Assembly: GCA_027858345.1 (NCBI GenBank)
Contig: JAQICX010000050.1
Span: 1 to 37,464, forward strand
DNA: 37,464 nt
Origin: Kiritimatiellia bacterium
GTDB taxonomy: Bacteria > Verrucomicrobiota > Kiritimatiellia > JAQICX01
Reading direction: 5' to 3'
This document shows positions 16,543-24,835 of this stretch, one piece after another. Below the pieces are notes generated by a model, which saw only the letters and a list, made by a program, of their open reading frames with translations, did no database searches and was not told where the DNA came from. Position 1 is the first letter of the stretch. Every line of letters starts with the position of its first letter. The translations under genes and the position numbers were made by a program.

Positions 16543-17193
16543 TTAAGATTGTTTTTCAATATTTTCCTGATTGGCAAAGTGGACAAAATAGAATATGTTT
16601 TCTATTTCTGATTTTATATTTACATTGGATATAAAACAGTCAGCATGATTCTTCAAAAGTACTGGCGTAAAATTCAGTATCCCCTCAATGCCATATCTTA
16701 TCAGGTTTTCTGTTACGGCTGTTGCACTGTTTTCAGAAACGCATATAATTGCAATCTTAATATTGTTATCTTTTATAAAGCTCTCAAGCTCGGAAATGTC
16801 GTATATTGGAATATTTGAGTCATTTAGAGAAGTAACATCTGCCGGAGATATGTCAAAACCGGCTTTTACTGTTATGCCATCTTTTGGATATCTGTAGTAG
16901 TTTAATAGAGCTGAACCAATTCGTCCGCAGCCAACAATTATGACATTCTGTACTTTATCTTTTCCAAGTATTGTATTTAATTTCTCAATAAGCTCATCAA
17001 CGGCGTAACCTCCTCTTTTATTTCCCGTGATTTCAAACATTGAAAAGTCTTTTCTTACCAATGAAGATGAAATTCCAAGGGCATCCGCTAAGTTGTCAGA
17101 AAACACTTTTACAAAACCTAATGATTTAAGTTTGACTGTAATGTTCTTGTATTGCGATAAACGCAGGATTGTATCTTTTGATATTTTCATCAT
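16543..17193 (-). CDS. rex: Redox-sensing transcriptional repressor Rex
   Basis: Rex represses fermentation and hydrogenase genes and leaves DNA when NADH is high. With the ATG at 17193 (or 17190) the protein is 216 residues. It starts MMKISKDTILRLSQYKN, as Rex proteins do, 5-8 bases after AAGG. The frame stays open to 17271, but the extra residues do not look like Rex. A winged helix (about 1-80; LADALGISSSLVRKDFSMF is the recognition part) precedes an NAD(H)-binding Rossmann domain (IIVGCGRIGSALLNYY). It is divergent from the hydrogenase operon at 17445, which it probably controls. Confidence 0.95.
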   Translation of the reverse strand: MMKISKDTILRLSQYKNITVKLKSLGFVKVFSDNLADALGISSSLVRKDFSMFEITGNKRGGYAVDELIEKLNTILGKDKVQNVIIVGCGRIGSALLNYYRYPKDGITVKAGFDISPADVTSLNDSNIPIYDISELESFIKDNNIKIAIICVSENSATAVTENLIRYGIEGILNFTPVLLKNHADCFISNVNIKSEIENIFYFVHFANQENIEKQS

Positions 17194-17280
17194 AACCGCC
17201 TTTTGTAACATTAAAATATAAAAATCTTGAAAACATGACACGATTGTAACAAGAAGAGAGGCTTTTGGCAAATAAAAAAG

Positions 17281-17336
17281 TTTTTTAATTAAAAAATCAA
17301 AAAAAGTTTGAAGTTTATGGCGATAAAGTATATAAT
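17281..17336 (+). promoter_or_regulatory. Promoter of the hydrogenase operon, with an AT palindrome upstream
   Basis: TTGAAG (17308-17313), 17 bases, then a perfect TATAAT (17331-17336) form a strong sigma-70 promoter, giving a leader of about 100 bases. Just upstream lies a perfect 16-base palindrome TTTTTTAATTAAAAAA (17281-17296). It lacks the TTGT/ACAA ends and the spacer of classical Rex operators, so calling it the Rex site is only a guess. An inner dyad CTCG...CGAG spans the start-point region (17339-17359). Confidence 0.65.
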
Positions 17337-17444
17337 TTCTCGCTTAAATATAAAACGAGCTCGATCTTTTGAGTTTGAATATGTGATATGGATTTATAAT
17401 TTCATATTTTAGGTGAACAGTAAATACTTAAGGAGTATCTGCCC

Positions 17445-17942
17445 TTGAAGAATTCAGTAAAAATTAATGGAGATGTTGAACAAATAAGTTTGACACAAGA
17501 ATTAAAGGATTTCATAAAACTTTGGAAATCCAAGCCGGGAAACCTAATTATGGTTCTGCATCAAGTACAGGAACATTTTGGGTATATTCCTGAGTCAACA
17601 GCATTTGAAGTTGCAAGACTTCTGAATGTTCCAGTTGCCAAGATTTTTGGAGTGATAACATTTTATCATTTCTTTAAGTTGACGAAACCTGGACGCAACA
17701 AGATTGCGGTATGTTTGGGAACCGCTTGTTACCTAAAAGGTAGCGGGGATATCTTAAATGAATTCTCAAGACAGCTTAATGTCGAAATTGGCGAAACAAC
17801 CGCTGATGGTGAATTCACAGTTGAAGCAGTTCGTTGTGTTGGATGTTGTGGATTAGCTCCAGTTATTACATTCAATGGAGAAGTAGTCGGTCGTGTTTCT
17901 TCTAAAGACGTTTCTGGAATTTTAGAAAAATATATGATTTAA
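17445..17942 (+). CDS. hndA: NADH-linked [FeFe] hydrogenase, NuoE-like subunit (HndA/HydC)
   Basis: This small subunit carries one [2Fe-2S] cluster and passes electrons near the NAD(H) site of the NuoF-like subunit. The 165-residue product has the NuoE helical domain (about 15-80; HFGYIPESTAFEVARLLNVP, then FGVITFYHFF) and a thioredoxin-like domain. The cluster Cys pattern is CLGTAC and CVGCC (C-x4-C, C-x3-C). The start is TTG at 17445, 9 bases after AAGGAG; no nearby ATG gives the full domain. It is the first gene of the five-gene operon. Confidence 0.93.
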   Translation: MKNSVKINGDVEQISLTQELKDFIKLWKSKPGNLIMVLHQVQEHFGYIPESTAFEVARLLNVPVAKIFGVITFYHFFKLTKPGRNKIAVCLGTACYLKGSGDILNEFSRQLNVEIGETTADGEFTVEAVRCVGCCGLAPVITFNGEVVGRVSSKDVSGILEKYMI

Positions 17943-17952
17943 TAGAGATATA

Positions 17953-18492
17953 GTGCACGCCAATATAAGTGATATTGTTCTTGATATAGTAGCGAATTCG
18001 ATTGAAGCAGATGCAGAGAAAATTATACTGTCTATATATAATGATAGTAAGTTCCTGAATATTGCGGTTGAAGATGACGGTACAGGAATGGATGAGAATA
18101 CTTTGAAAAAAGTAAAGGACCCATTCTTTACAGATGGCAAAAAACATGTTTCACGAAAAGTGGGGCTTGGAATTCCATTTGTAATTCAGACAACGGAACT
18201 TTGTAACGGCAGTTTTGAGATTTCGTCGGTTTTAAATGAAGGAACGGTAATCAAGTTTTCTGTTGATTTGGAAAACATTGACACTCCACCTACAGGCGAT
18301 TTGGTTTCAACCATTGTAATGCTGATGGGCTATCCCGGTCAGTTTGAGCTTATAGTTAAATATAAGACAATCAATGGTGAATTTGAGATTAGTCGAACAG
18401 AATTGCTGGATGCTTTAGGTGACTTAGAAGATGTATCAAGCATCAAATTGGCAGATGAATATATAACAGGTCTTGAAGAAGATATAAAATAA
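17953..18492 (+). CDS. GHKL ATPase-domain protein inside the hydrogenase operon
   Basis: The 179-residue product starts at GTG 17953, 10 bases after hndA. It contains a compact GHKL/HATPase fold (about 3-115). The N box is DIVANSIEADA, the G1 box EDDGTGMD, the G2 region KVGLGIPF, and a GTVIKF strand ends the fold. No histidine-kinase dimerisation domain or sensor is present. The C-terminal 65 residues are an extra alpha/beta segment of unknown role. Its fixed place between hndA and hndB implies regulation or assembly of the hydrogenase rather than electron transfer, since it has no Cys cluster motif. The substrate is unknown. Confidence 0.83.
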   Translation: MHANISDIVLDIVANSIEADAEKIILSIYNDSKFLNIAVEDDGTGMDENTLKKVKDPFFTDGKKHVSRKVGLGIPFVIQTTELCNGSFEISSVLNEGTVIKFSVDLENIDTPPTGDLVSTIVMLMGYPGQFELIVKYKTINGEFEISRTELLDALGDLEDVSSIKLADEYITGLEEDIK

Positions 18493-18506
18493 GAAAGGTG
18501 TTTGAG

Positions 18507-18899
18507 ATGGCAAAATTAACACTAGATGATTTAAGAAAACTTAGAGATGATAAGAGACAACAGATGTCAAAAAGAGCTCCAGAAGAGGGTTCAGCTGTTG
18601 TTATTGTTGGAATGGGTACATGTGGTATTGCTGCAGGCTCAAAGCAGACATTTGATGCTTTTGTAGAAGAGATTGATTCAAGAAGTTTGCAAAATGTTGT
18701 TATGAAACAGACTGGTTGCATGGGCTTGTGTCATTCGGAACCAACAGCTAGAGTTGTTGTGAATGGAATGCCGGAAATTATTTATGGTAATGTAACACCA
18801 GAAGTAGCTCGTAAAATTGTGCAGAAGCACATCATAAAAGGTGAGTTAGTTAATGATCACATTTTTGATAAACCAGCTGCGGATATCATTAAAGAGTAG
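18507..18899 (+). CDS. hndB: Thioredoxin-like [2Fe-2S] ferredoxin, HndB type
   Basis: This is the small electron-transfer subunit found in HndABCD-type hydrogenases. A GTG at 18498 is in frame, but the ATG at 18507 follows AAAGG at a normal distance and gives the family start MAKLTLDDLRKLRDDKR. The product is 130 residues. An N-terminal helical segment is followed by a thioredoxin-like fold. Cys residues lie in GMGTCGIAAGS and TGCMGLCHSEP, three in all. From memory, the fourth Cys of classical thioredoxin-like ferredoxins is commonly absent in this subfamily, so cluster ligation may involve another residue. Confidence 0.88.
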   Translation: MAKLTLDDLRKLRDDKRQQMSKRAPEEGSAVVIVGMGTCGIAAGSKQTFDAFVEEIDSRSLQNVVMKQTGCMGLCHSEPTARVVVNGMPEIIYGNVTPEVARKIVQKHIIKGELVNDHIFDKPAADIIKE

Positions 18900-18915
18900 A
18901 AAGAGGGAAAAGACA

Positions 18916-20700
18916 ATGGCATTTAAAAATTATATTTTGGTTTGTGCCGGTACTGGGTGTGAATCAGATGGTGCTTTGAAAATCAACGAAGAGTTTAAGA
19001 CTCAACTTGAAGAATTGGGCTTAGACGGTGAAGCTCAGCTTGTAAAAACAGGTTGTTTTGGCTTCTGTGCACAAGGACCAATTGTTAAGATTCTTCCAGA
19101 TGAAACATTCTATGTAATGGTTAAACCGGAAGATGTAAAAGAAATTATTGAAGAGCATATTATCAAAGGGCGTCCAGTTGAAAGACTCCTTTACGATAAA
19201 GAGCAGAAAACAATAAAATCAGGGGTTGAAGAAATTGACTTCTATCAAAAACAATTTCGTATTGTTTTAAGAAACTGTGGTTTAATTAACCCAGCTTCAA
19301 TTGATGAGTACATCGCTCGTGAAGGTTATGGAGCTTTGGAAAAAGTTCTATTTGAAATGACACCAGATGATGTTATCACAGAACTTGAAAAATCAGGTCT
19401 TCGTGGACGTGGTGGTGCAGGTTTCCCAACATTTAGAAAATGGATGTTTTCTAAGGGTGTAGAGAGTGATCAAAAGTATATTGTATGTAATGCAGATGAG
19501 GGTGACCCAGGTGCGTACATGGATAGAAGTACATTAGAAGGCGATCCTCATTCAGTTCTTGAAGCTATGACAATTGCCGGATGCACAGTTGGTGCTGACA
19601 CTGGATATATCTATATCCGAGCTGAATATCCATTGGCAATTGAAAGACTTGAAAATGCAATCGAACAGGCAACTGAATATGGTTTGCTTGGTGAGAATAT
19701 TCTTGGAACAGACTTCAGTTTCACAATTGAATTACGTCTGGGAGCAGGTGCTTTCGTATGTGGTGAAGAGACAGCTTTGTTAACTTCAATTGAAGGTAAC
19801 AGAGGTATGCCGACTACAAGACCTCCTTTCCCAGCGGTTAAAGGTCTATGGGGCAAGCCAACTGTTATTAACAACGTTGAAACATGGGCAAATGTTCCTG
19901 TAATCATCCTTAAGGGTGGTGATTGGTTTGGAAACATTGGCACTGAAACAAGCAAAGGTACAAAAGTTTTTGCTCTAACAGGTAAAATCAAGAATTCAGG
20001 TCTTATCGAAGTTCCAATGGGTACAACACTGAGAGAAATCATTTATGATATTGGTGGCGGTATTCCAAATGGCAAGAAATTTAAGGCGGCACAGACAGGT
20101 GGTCCATCTGGCGGTGTTATTACAGCTGACTATCTTGATACACCAATTGACTATCAGACACTTGCTGACCTAGGTTCAATCATGGGTTCTGGCGGTTTGA
20201 TTGTTATGGACGAAGATGACTGTATCGTTGACGTTGCTAAATTCTATCTTGATTTTACAGTTGATGAATCTTGTGGTAAATGTTCACCATGTCGTATTGG
20301 TGGCAGAACTCTATACAACTTAGTAGACAATCTAACAAAGGGTTTAGGTGCAGAAGAAGATTTTGATAAGATGCTGGAGCTCTCAAAAGCAATGAAGACA
20401 GCTTCTCTTTGCGGTTTGGGTCAGACAGCTTCAAATCCAGTTGTTTCAACACTTAAGTATTTTAAAGACGAGTATATGGCACATCTTGCTGGAACATGTC
20501 CGGCTGGTAAGTGTAAAGATCTTGTCAATTACTCAATTATTGCGGATAACTGTGTTGGTTGTACTGCATGTGCAAGAAGATGTCCTGTTCAAGCAATAAC
20601 AGGTGTTATTAAGGGTGTTCACGTAATTGACCAGACAAAATGTATTAAATGTGGTCAATGTGTTGCAGCATGTAAATTCAAAGCTGTTTTAGTAGGCTAA
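18916..20700 (+). CDS. hndC: NADH-linked [FeFe] hydrogenase, NuoF-like flavin subunit (HndC/HydB)
   Basis: This subunit oxidises or reduces NAD(H) at FMN and is the probable electron-bifurcating core. The frame is open from 18853, but the ATG at 18916 follows GAGGG and begins the thioredoxin-like [2Fe-2S] domain (Cys10, 15, 47 and 51). The product is 594 residues. Next come the NuoF flavin/NADH domain (RGRGGAGFP near 163-171 and CNADEGDPGA near 191-200) and the [4Fe-4S] motif ESCGKCSPCRIGG with its distal Cys in LCGLGQ. At the C terminus are two ferredoxin-type clusters (CVGCTACARRCP and CIKCGQCVAAC). The layout equals HydB of trimeric bifurcating enzymes. Confidence 0.95.
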   Translation: MAFKNYILVCAGTGCESDGALKINEEFKTQLEELGLDGEAQLVKTGCFGFCAQGPIVKILPDETFYVMVKPEDVKEIIEEHIIKGRPVERLLYDKEQKTIKSGVEEIDFYQKQFRIVLRNCGLINPASIDEYIAREGYGALEKVLFEMTPDDVITELEKSGLRGRGGAGFPTFRKWMFSKGVESDQKYIVCNADEGDPGAYMDRSTLEGDPHSVLEAMTIAGCTVGADTGYIYIRAEYPLAIERLENAIEQATEYGLLGENILGTDFSFTIELRLGAGAFVCGEETALLTSIEGNRGMPTTRPPFPAVKGLWGKPTVINNVETWANVPVIILKGGDWFGNIGTETSKGTKVFALTGKIKNSGLIEVPMGTTLREIIYDIGGGIPNGKKFKAAQTGGPSGGVITADYLDTPIDYQTLADLGSIMGSGGLIVMDEDDCIVDVAKFYLDFTVDESCGKCSPCRIGGRTLYNLVDNLTKGLGAEEDFDKMLELSKAMKTASLCGLGQTASNPVVSTLKYFKDEYMAHLAGTCPAGKCKDLVNYSIIADNCVGCTACARRCPVQAITGVIKGVHVIDQTKCIKCGQCVAACKFKAVLVG

Positions 20701-20719
20701 ATTTAGGAGATTAATTATT

Positions 20720-22474
20720 ATGGAAATGATAAATTTATTTATAAATGGTATCGAGGTCTCTGTTGAGCCTGGCACCACCATTGTGGAAGCGGCGAGAAAG
20801 GTCAGCGTTGATATACCGACATTGTGTTATCATCCTGACATTGAAGCCTGGGCTGCTTGCGGTATATGTATCGTAAAGCAGGAAGGTTCCCCGAAAATGC
20901 TTCGTGCATGTGCAACAGAAGTTACACAGGGAATGAGAATCATCACACATGATCCTGAAATCATTAAAGTTCGTCGTACAGTTATCGAGCTTATTCTTTC
21001 AACGCATCCGAATGAATGTTTGACATGTCCACGTAGTGGAAATTGTGAACTTCAAGCTATGGCTGCTGAACTCGGAATTCGTGAAATAAATTTTCAGAGA
21101 AGAGTTAAAAGACTTGAAAAGGACGAAAGTACACCTTCAATTGTTTTAGATCCAACAAAATGTATCCAGTGCGGTCGTTGTGCTAAAGTTTGTCAGGAAA
21201 TGCAGGGAGCTTGGGCTCTTGAATTTCTTGGAAGAGGCGATGACACACGTATTGCACCAGCAGCAGATGTTGATTTGATTGACAGTCCTTGTATCAAGTG
21301 CGGTCAGTGTTCAGCACATTGTCCGGTTGGTGCAATTTATGAAAAGGATGATATCAAACCCGTTTGGGACATGATTGAAGATTCTGAGCTGCATGTAACC
21401 GTTCAGATTGCACCAGCAACACGTGTTGCAATTGGTGAAGCTTTTGGTTTTGAACCAGGCACAATCTCAACTGGTAAAATGTATGCTGCATTACGTCGTT
21501 TAGGCTTTGATGCTGTGTTCGATACAAACTTCTCTGCTGACTTGACAATTATTGAAGAAGGTAACGAGTTTGTTAAGCGTTTCACAAAAGGTGGAACTCT
21601 TCCTCTTATTACAAGTTGCTGCCCATCATGGACGGATTATATGGAAAAAAATGCAAATGACTTCATTGACAATTTCTCCACTGCAAAATCGCCAATGATG
21701 ATGCTTGGTGCTATGTCAAAAACATATTATCCGCAACAAATGAAACTTGACCCTAAGAAGGTTAAGAATGTTGCAATTATGCCATGTACATCAAAGAAGT
21801 ATGAAATAACACGTGATGACAACATGTTCTCAACAGATCAGCAGGATGTTGATGCTGTACTTACAACTCGTGAACTGGCTCGTATGATTAATGCTGCAGG
21901 TATTAATTTTGCAACACTTGAAGATGAAAAATGTGACAGCATTCTTGGTGAATACACTGGTGCAGGAACAATCTTTGGTGTAACAGGTGGTGTTATGGAA
22001 GCTGCTCTTCGTTCAGCATATTTCTTAATTACTAAAGAAGATCTTGAAGATGTGAACTTCACTGAGGTTCGTGGTCTTGAAGGTATTAAAGAAGCTGAAA
22101 TTGATATCAAAGGTATCAAAGTCAGAGTTGCAGTTGCACACATGACTTCATGCATCGAAAAAGTTCTTAACAGAATTAGAGCTGCTCGTGATGCTGGTCA
22201 AGAGCCACCATGGCACTTTATCGAAGTTATGGCATGTCGAGGCGGATGTATCGGTGGCGGTGGACAGCCTGTTCTTGCTTGTGATGATGTTCGTAAGAAA
22301 CGTACGGCCGGCATCTACACTGATGACGAAAAGAGTGTGAGACGTTGTTCACACAACAACCCTGAGATTGCTAAGATCTATGAAGATTTTCTTGGTGAAC
22401 CTTTGGGACACAATGCTCACAAATACTTGCATACAACTTATCAAAAACGTGTTGCTTATACTCTCAACGATTAG
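20720..22474 (+). CDS. hndD: [FeFe] hydrogenase catalytic subunit (HndD/HydA)
   Basis: This subunit makes or consumes H2 at the H cluster. The 584-residue product has an N-terminal [2Fe-2S] domain (Cys36, 47, 50 and 64), a His-ligated [4Fe-4S] motif (His96, Cys100, 103 and 109), two ferredoxin clusters (Cys148-158 and 191-201) and the H domain. Signatures L1 TSCCPSW (298-304), L2 MPCTSKKYE (354-362) and L3 EVMACRGGCIGGGGQP (502-517) are complete, including the proton-relay Cys300. The length matches HndD; the extra C-terminal cluster of Thermotoga HydA is missing. AGGAG precedes the start. The maturases HydE, HydF and HydG are not in the window. Confidence 0.97.
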   Translation: MEMINLFINGIEVSVEPGTTIVEAARKVSVDIPTLCYHPDIEAWAACGICIVKQEGSPKMLRACATEVTQGMRIITHDPEIIKVRRTVIELILSTHPNECLTCPRSGNCELQAMAAELGIREINFQRRVKRLEKDESTPSIVLDPTKCIQCGRCAKVCQEMQGAWALEFLGRGDDTRIAPAADVDLIDSPCIKCGQCSAHCPVGAIYEKDDIKPVWDMIEDSELHVTVQIAPATRVAIGEAFGFEPGTISTGKMYAALRRLGFDAVFDTNFSADLTIIEEGNEFVKRFTKGGTLPLITSCCPSWTDYMEKNANDFIDNFSTAKSPMMMLGAMSKTYYPQQMKLDPKKVKNVAIMPCTSKKYEITRDDNMFSTDQQDVDAVLTTRELARMINAAGINFATLEDEKCDSILGEYTGAGTIFGVTGGVMEAALRSAYFLITKEDLEDVNFTEVRGLEGIKEAEIDIKGIKVRVAVAHMTSCIEKVLNRIRAARDAGQEPPWHFIEVMACRGGCIGGGGQPVLACDDVRKKRTAGIYTDDEKSVRRCSHNNPEIAKIYEDFLGEPLGHNAHKYLHTTYQKRVAYTLND

Positions 22475-22495
22475 TAAAAGCACTACAGAGCAAAC

Positions 22496-22530
22496 AAAAG
22501 AGCGACTTTCACAAGTCGCTCTTTTTTTTT
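22496..22530 (+). terminator. Strong intrinsic terminator of the hydrogenase operon
   Basis: A perfect stem AAGAGCGACTT / AAGTCGCTCTT, extendable by A-T pairs, has a TCAC loop and is followed by a T run ending at 22530. It begins 21 bases after the hndD stop. Beyond it, GCGTGACGGCAAG occurs twice (22538-22550 and 22564-22576). Confidence 0.92.
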
Positions 22531-22636
22531 GGTCACAGCGTGACGGCAAGTTAAGAAAACACTGCGTGACGGCAAGATAGTACAAGTTAAGCCAGTCCGG
22601 AATAACCCCTTTGCTAAAAACTAACTTTAGGTTCAA

Positions 22637-23239
22637 TTATCTTTCTGATTGATCGATGAGATTGAATATTGACTGTGCAATCAGTTTGTATCCTTCATCG
22701 TTTGGATGAGCACGATCACTTTTCAGTGATGGCTTTGAAAGCACCTCTGTAATGATTTTTTCCTGATATGGAATCTTATTCTGTTTTGCAATTTCTTTAT
22801 AGAACTTTGCTGTTTTGAGTCGTAGGGCAGGTCTTGGAACTCCAACAAGAATAACATCACAATTACTATTCTGAATCATGGAAATCATTGCATTGATGTT
22901 CTTAATTGTTGTTTGAGAATTTTGCTTTTGTAGCATGTCATTTCCACCATGACAGAGAATAACCAGTGTTGGTTTGTATTTTTTCAAGACAGAGGGTAAT
23001 CTCTTAAGTCCCTCAGTTGTGTCTTCTCCGGGTATTCCTGTGTTGATAACCTCCGTGTCAAGAAGTTTTGAAAGCACTGCAGGATAAGTTTCATCGCTGT
23101 TTGCACCTGTACCATGAGTTAGGCTATCCCCAAATGCAACTATAACAGAATCATCTGAAATAGGCTGAATCTGTGGCTTTCCACAACCAAAACATATAAT
23201 CATGATTCCTATAAATAAAATTTTAAATATTTTTTTCAT
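22637..23239 (-). CDS. SGNH/GDSL esterase, TesA-like, probable lipoprotein
   Basis: The 200-residue product is a compact SGNH hydrolase of the TesA / arylesterase / lysophospholipase L1 type. Block I is AFGDSLTHGTG (Ser39), block II contains the NTGIPGED Gly, block III is HGGNDM (Asn100), and block V is DRAHPNDEGY (Asp175 and His178). The N terminus is a signal sequence ending CFGC, so Cys19 may be lipidated; the lipobox is not perfect. I infer an envelope-attached esterase or thioesterase; the substrate cannot be told. No strong ribosome site is seen. Element D lies directly upstream. Confidence 0.9.
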   Translation of the reverse strand: MKKIFKILFIGIMIICFGCGKPQIQPISDDSVIVAFGDSLTHGTGANSDETYPAVLSKLLDTEVINTGIPGEDTTEGLKRLPSVLKKYKPTLVILCHGGNDMLQKQNSQTTIKNINAMISMIQNSNCDVILVGVPRPALRLKTAKFYKEIAKQNKIPYQEKIITEVLSKPSLKSDRAHPNDEGYKLIAQSIFNLIDQSER

Positions 23240-23262
23240 TTTTCTTGCCTATGTTAGTAATG

Positions 23263-23757
23263 AGTTCTGTCAAAAATTTGCAGGCTGAGCCTGCAACCAT
23301 TTTGTTATAAATCAGTAGGATACAGTTCGACACGTAATAAGTGATATGTAAGTTCCCGCTTTGCGAGACTATAATCATTATTTTTTCAATTCAACATCTT
23401 CCCCGAGCCCATTTCCTTCACACTCGGTTACATGGCTGTTCCTGCAAACAAACCGTTAACCTGCAAAGTTTACCCCACTGTAGCCGAGGTCAGCAGACCT
23501 CGGACAATGTTTGCGACCTTTTCAGCATTCGCTCTTCGAGACTAAGACTCAATAAGCCGGAGGTCAGCTAAAATTATGAATCTTGCATCTAACCCTTGTT
23601 CTTCATTTAAGCCCTGTAGCCGAGTCGCCCCGGCTCGGGGAAACAGCAAATCGGCTCTAGTCCGCCAAAACTCCTCCCGCTTTTAGGGGAGGTGTCCGAG
23701 GAACGAGGACGGAGGGGTGTTCTTTTTATGTTTTTTCATATGACTTTTGACAGTACC
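23263..23757. mobile_element. Repeat element D (second well-preserved member)
   Basis: The left 63 bases match those of element C at 59 positions, including hairpin TGCAGGCTGAGCCTGCA (23279-23295). The right end has the same CTCCTCCC module (23660-23718) and ends CTTTTGACAGTACC. The ends are AGTTCTGTCAAAA and, inverted, GGTACTGTCAAAA. The middle is entirely different from that of C: it holds GCCGAGGTCAGCAGACCTCGG (23483-23503) and a GCCGAGTCGCCCCGGCTCGG palindrome. The slot hairpin is GTCC-GAGGAACGA-GGAC. No flanking direct repeat is seen and no gene is present. After it, 23758-23918 holds only a CCCGC-AAG-GCGGG hairpin. Confidence 0.72.
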
Positions 23758-23918
23758 CATAATCTTTGCTGATATTGATGATATCGAGGATCCCGCAAGG
23801 CGGGACTCCCAACTTGCAAATAAACTTTGTTTTGCACAATGATGGCGCCTGTCTCAACATTGCCCAAATAACAATATAAAAACATAAATTATACATCCCT
23901 TCAATCAAAAACTAAAGC

Positions 23919-24695
23919 TTAGTGTTTTTTTTCAAAGCAGCTGTTTAATGCATCAATGAATTCAGTTGATGAAGATATATCGTTATGGCCTCTGTTGCTG
24001 ATTATTTTAGTCGTTATCTGTTGTTCAGGAAAAGCATTAACCAGATTCATTGAGTTCTTGTATGGTATAATCTGATCGTTTTCTGCAATTAGAACCGTTG
24101 TTTCAGCTTTGATTTTGTCGACTCTGTCAATTGATCTGTATTTATCTTTTAGGATTATAAATGCCGGGTACAGTCGAAATTGTTTTTGTGCGATACTCTG
24201 CATACTGTCGAATGGGGTAATGAGCATAAGTTTTTCCACATCTTTTTTTGATGCCAGATATGTGGCAACACCTGTGCCGAGACTTCGCCCCACAACCGAA
24301 ATGTTGGTATGGCTTTGTGCAACGTGGTCGTATATTTCTATTGCATCAGAGTATAAACCTTGTTCGGTTGGTTTGCCTGTGCTACCGCCGTATCCTCTAT
24401 AGTTTACTAGATATAAAGCATAATCAAGTTGTTTATAATCTATGGCACTATATAGAACATTCTCTGCATTACCTCCAAAGTAGATGATGGCTTCCTGTTG
24501 ACCTTTGTTCAGCACAATTATATCAATAGACTCTCCCTCATTTTCAAGTGTTTCAACTAAAAAATTGTGATTTTCCTTTTCAGGAGGGAAATAGATCATC
24601 TTTCTTTGTCTAAGGTATAGAAAGAGGCCAATAATTATATATATTTGTAAAACTATCATTGAAAGTCTGTATATTCTGCTTTTCTTCTTTTTCAT
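23919..24695 (-). CDS. Membrane-anchored alpha/beta hydrolase (BEM46/YqkD-like)
   Basis: The 258-residue product begins with Lys-rich residues and one transmembrane helix (about 11-29), which places the catalytic domain in the periplasm. The alpha/beta-hydrolase signs are NYRGYGGSTG (oxyanion region), the nucleophile elbow VVGRSLGTG (Ser138), Asp207 in IAENDQIIP and His237 in NRGHNDI. Such proteins are serine hydrolases or esterases with mostly unknown substrates. It runs in the same direction as the GDSL gene but is separated from it by element D. No good ribosome site is visible before ATG 24695. Confidence 0.87.
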   Translation of the reverse strand: MKKKKSRIYRLSMIVLQIYIIIGLFLYLRQRKMIYFPPEKENHNFLVETLENEGESIDIIVLNKGQQEAIIYFGGNAENVLYSAIDYKQLDYALYLVNYRGYGGSTGKPTEQGLYSDAIEIYDHVAQSHTNISVVGRSLGTGVATYLASKKDVEKLMLITPFDSMQSIAQKQFRLYPAFIILKDKYRSIDRVDKIKAETTVLIAENDQIIPYKNSMNLVNAFPEQQITTKIISNRGHNDISSSTEFIDALNSCFEKKH

Positions 24696-24708
24696 TTTTA
24701 TTGGTTTT

Positions 24709-24823
24709 AACGCAAGGGTCGCAAACGATGTAAAGGCGCAAGATGTTTTCTTTAAGGCTTTATTTCTTAAATTATTGCGTCATTTGCGTCGCTAGCGTCA
24801 TTTGCGTTTCTCTTTTTTCTTAT
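24709..24823. repeat. Word-like repeats built on TTTGCGT
   Basis: Two runs of degenerate copies occupy the gap. AACGCAAGGGTCGCAAACG (from 24709) is the inverted form, and ATTGCGTCATTTGCGTCGC (from 24774) continues with further GCGTCATTTGCGTT copies. Together they form an imperfect inverted pair around 30 bases of ordinary sequence. No gene is seen. Confidence 0.55.
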
Positions 24824-24835
24824 TTAATTTGCGTT

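Noticed and set aside
17281-17296. Classical Rex operator
   Set aside because: TTTTTTAATTAAAAAA has no TTGT/ACAA half-sites or central spacer; kept only as a palindrome of unknown role.
17337-17444. Riboswitch in the hydrogenase leader
   Set aside because: The leader is about 100 AT-rich bases. I see no known riboswitch core and no terminator before the start codon.
18853-18915. Overlap or frameshift between hndB and hndC
   Set aside because: The longer hndC frame begins inside hndB, but the ATG at 18916 with GAGGG upstream starts exactly at the [2Fe-2S] domain.
23341-23571. Small rightward gene in element D
   Set aside because: It lies wholly within the variable middle of a repeat element and has no ribosome site.
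23255-23765. Target-site duplication around element D
   Set aside because: The 8 bases on each side (TAGTAATG and CATAATCT) do not match, so no recent insertion can be claimed for this copy.
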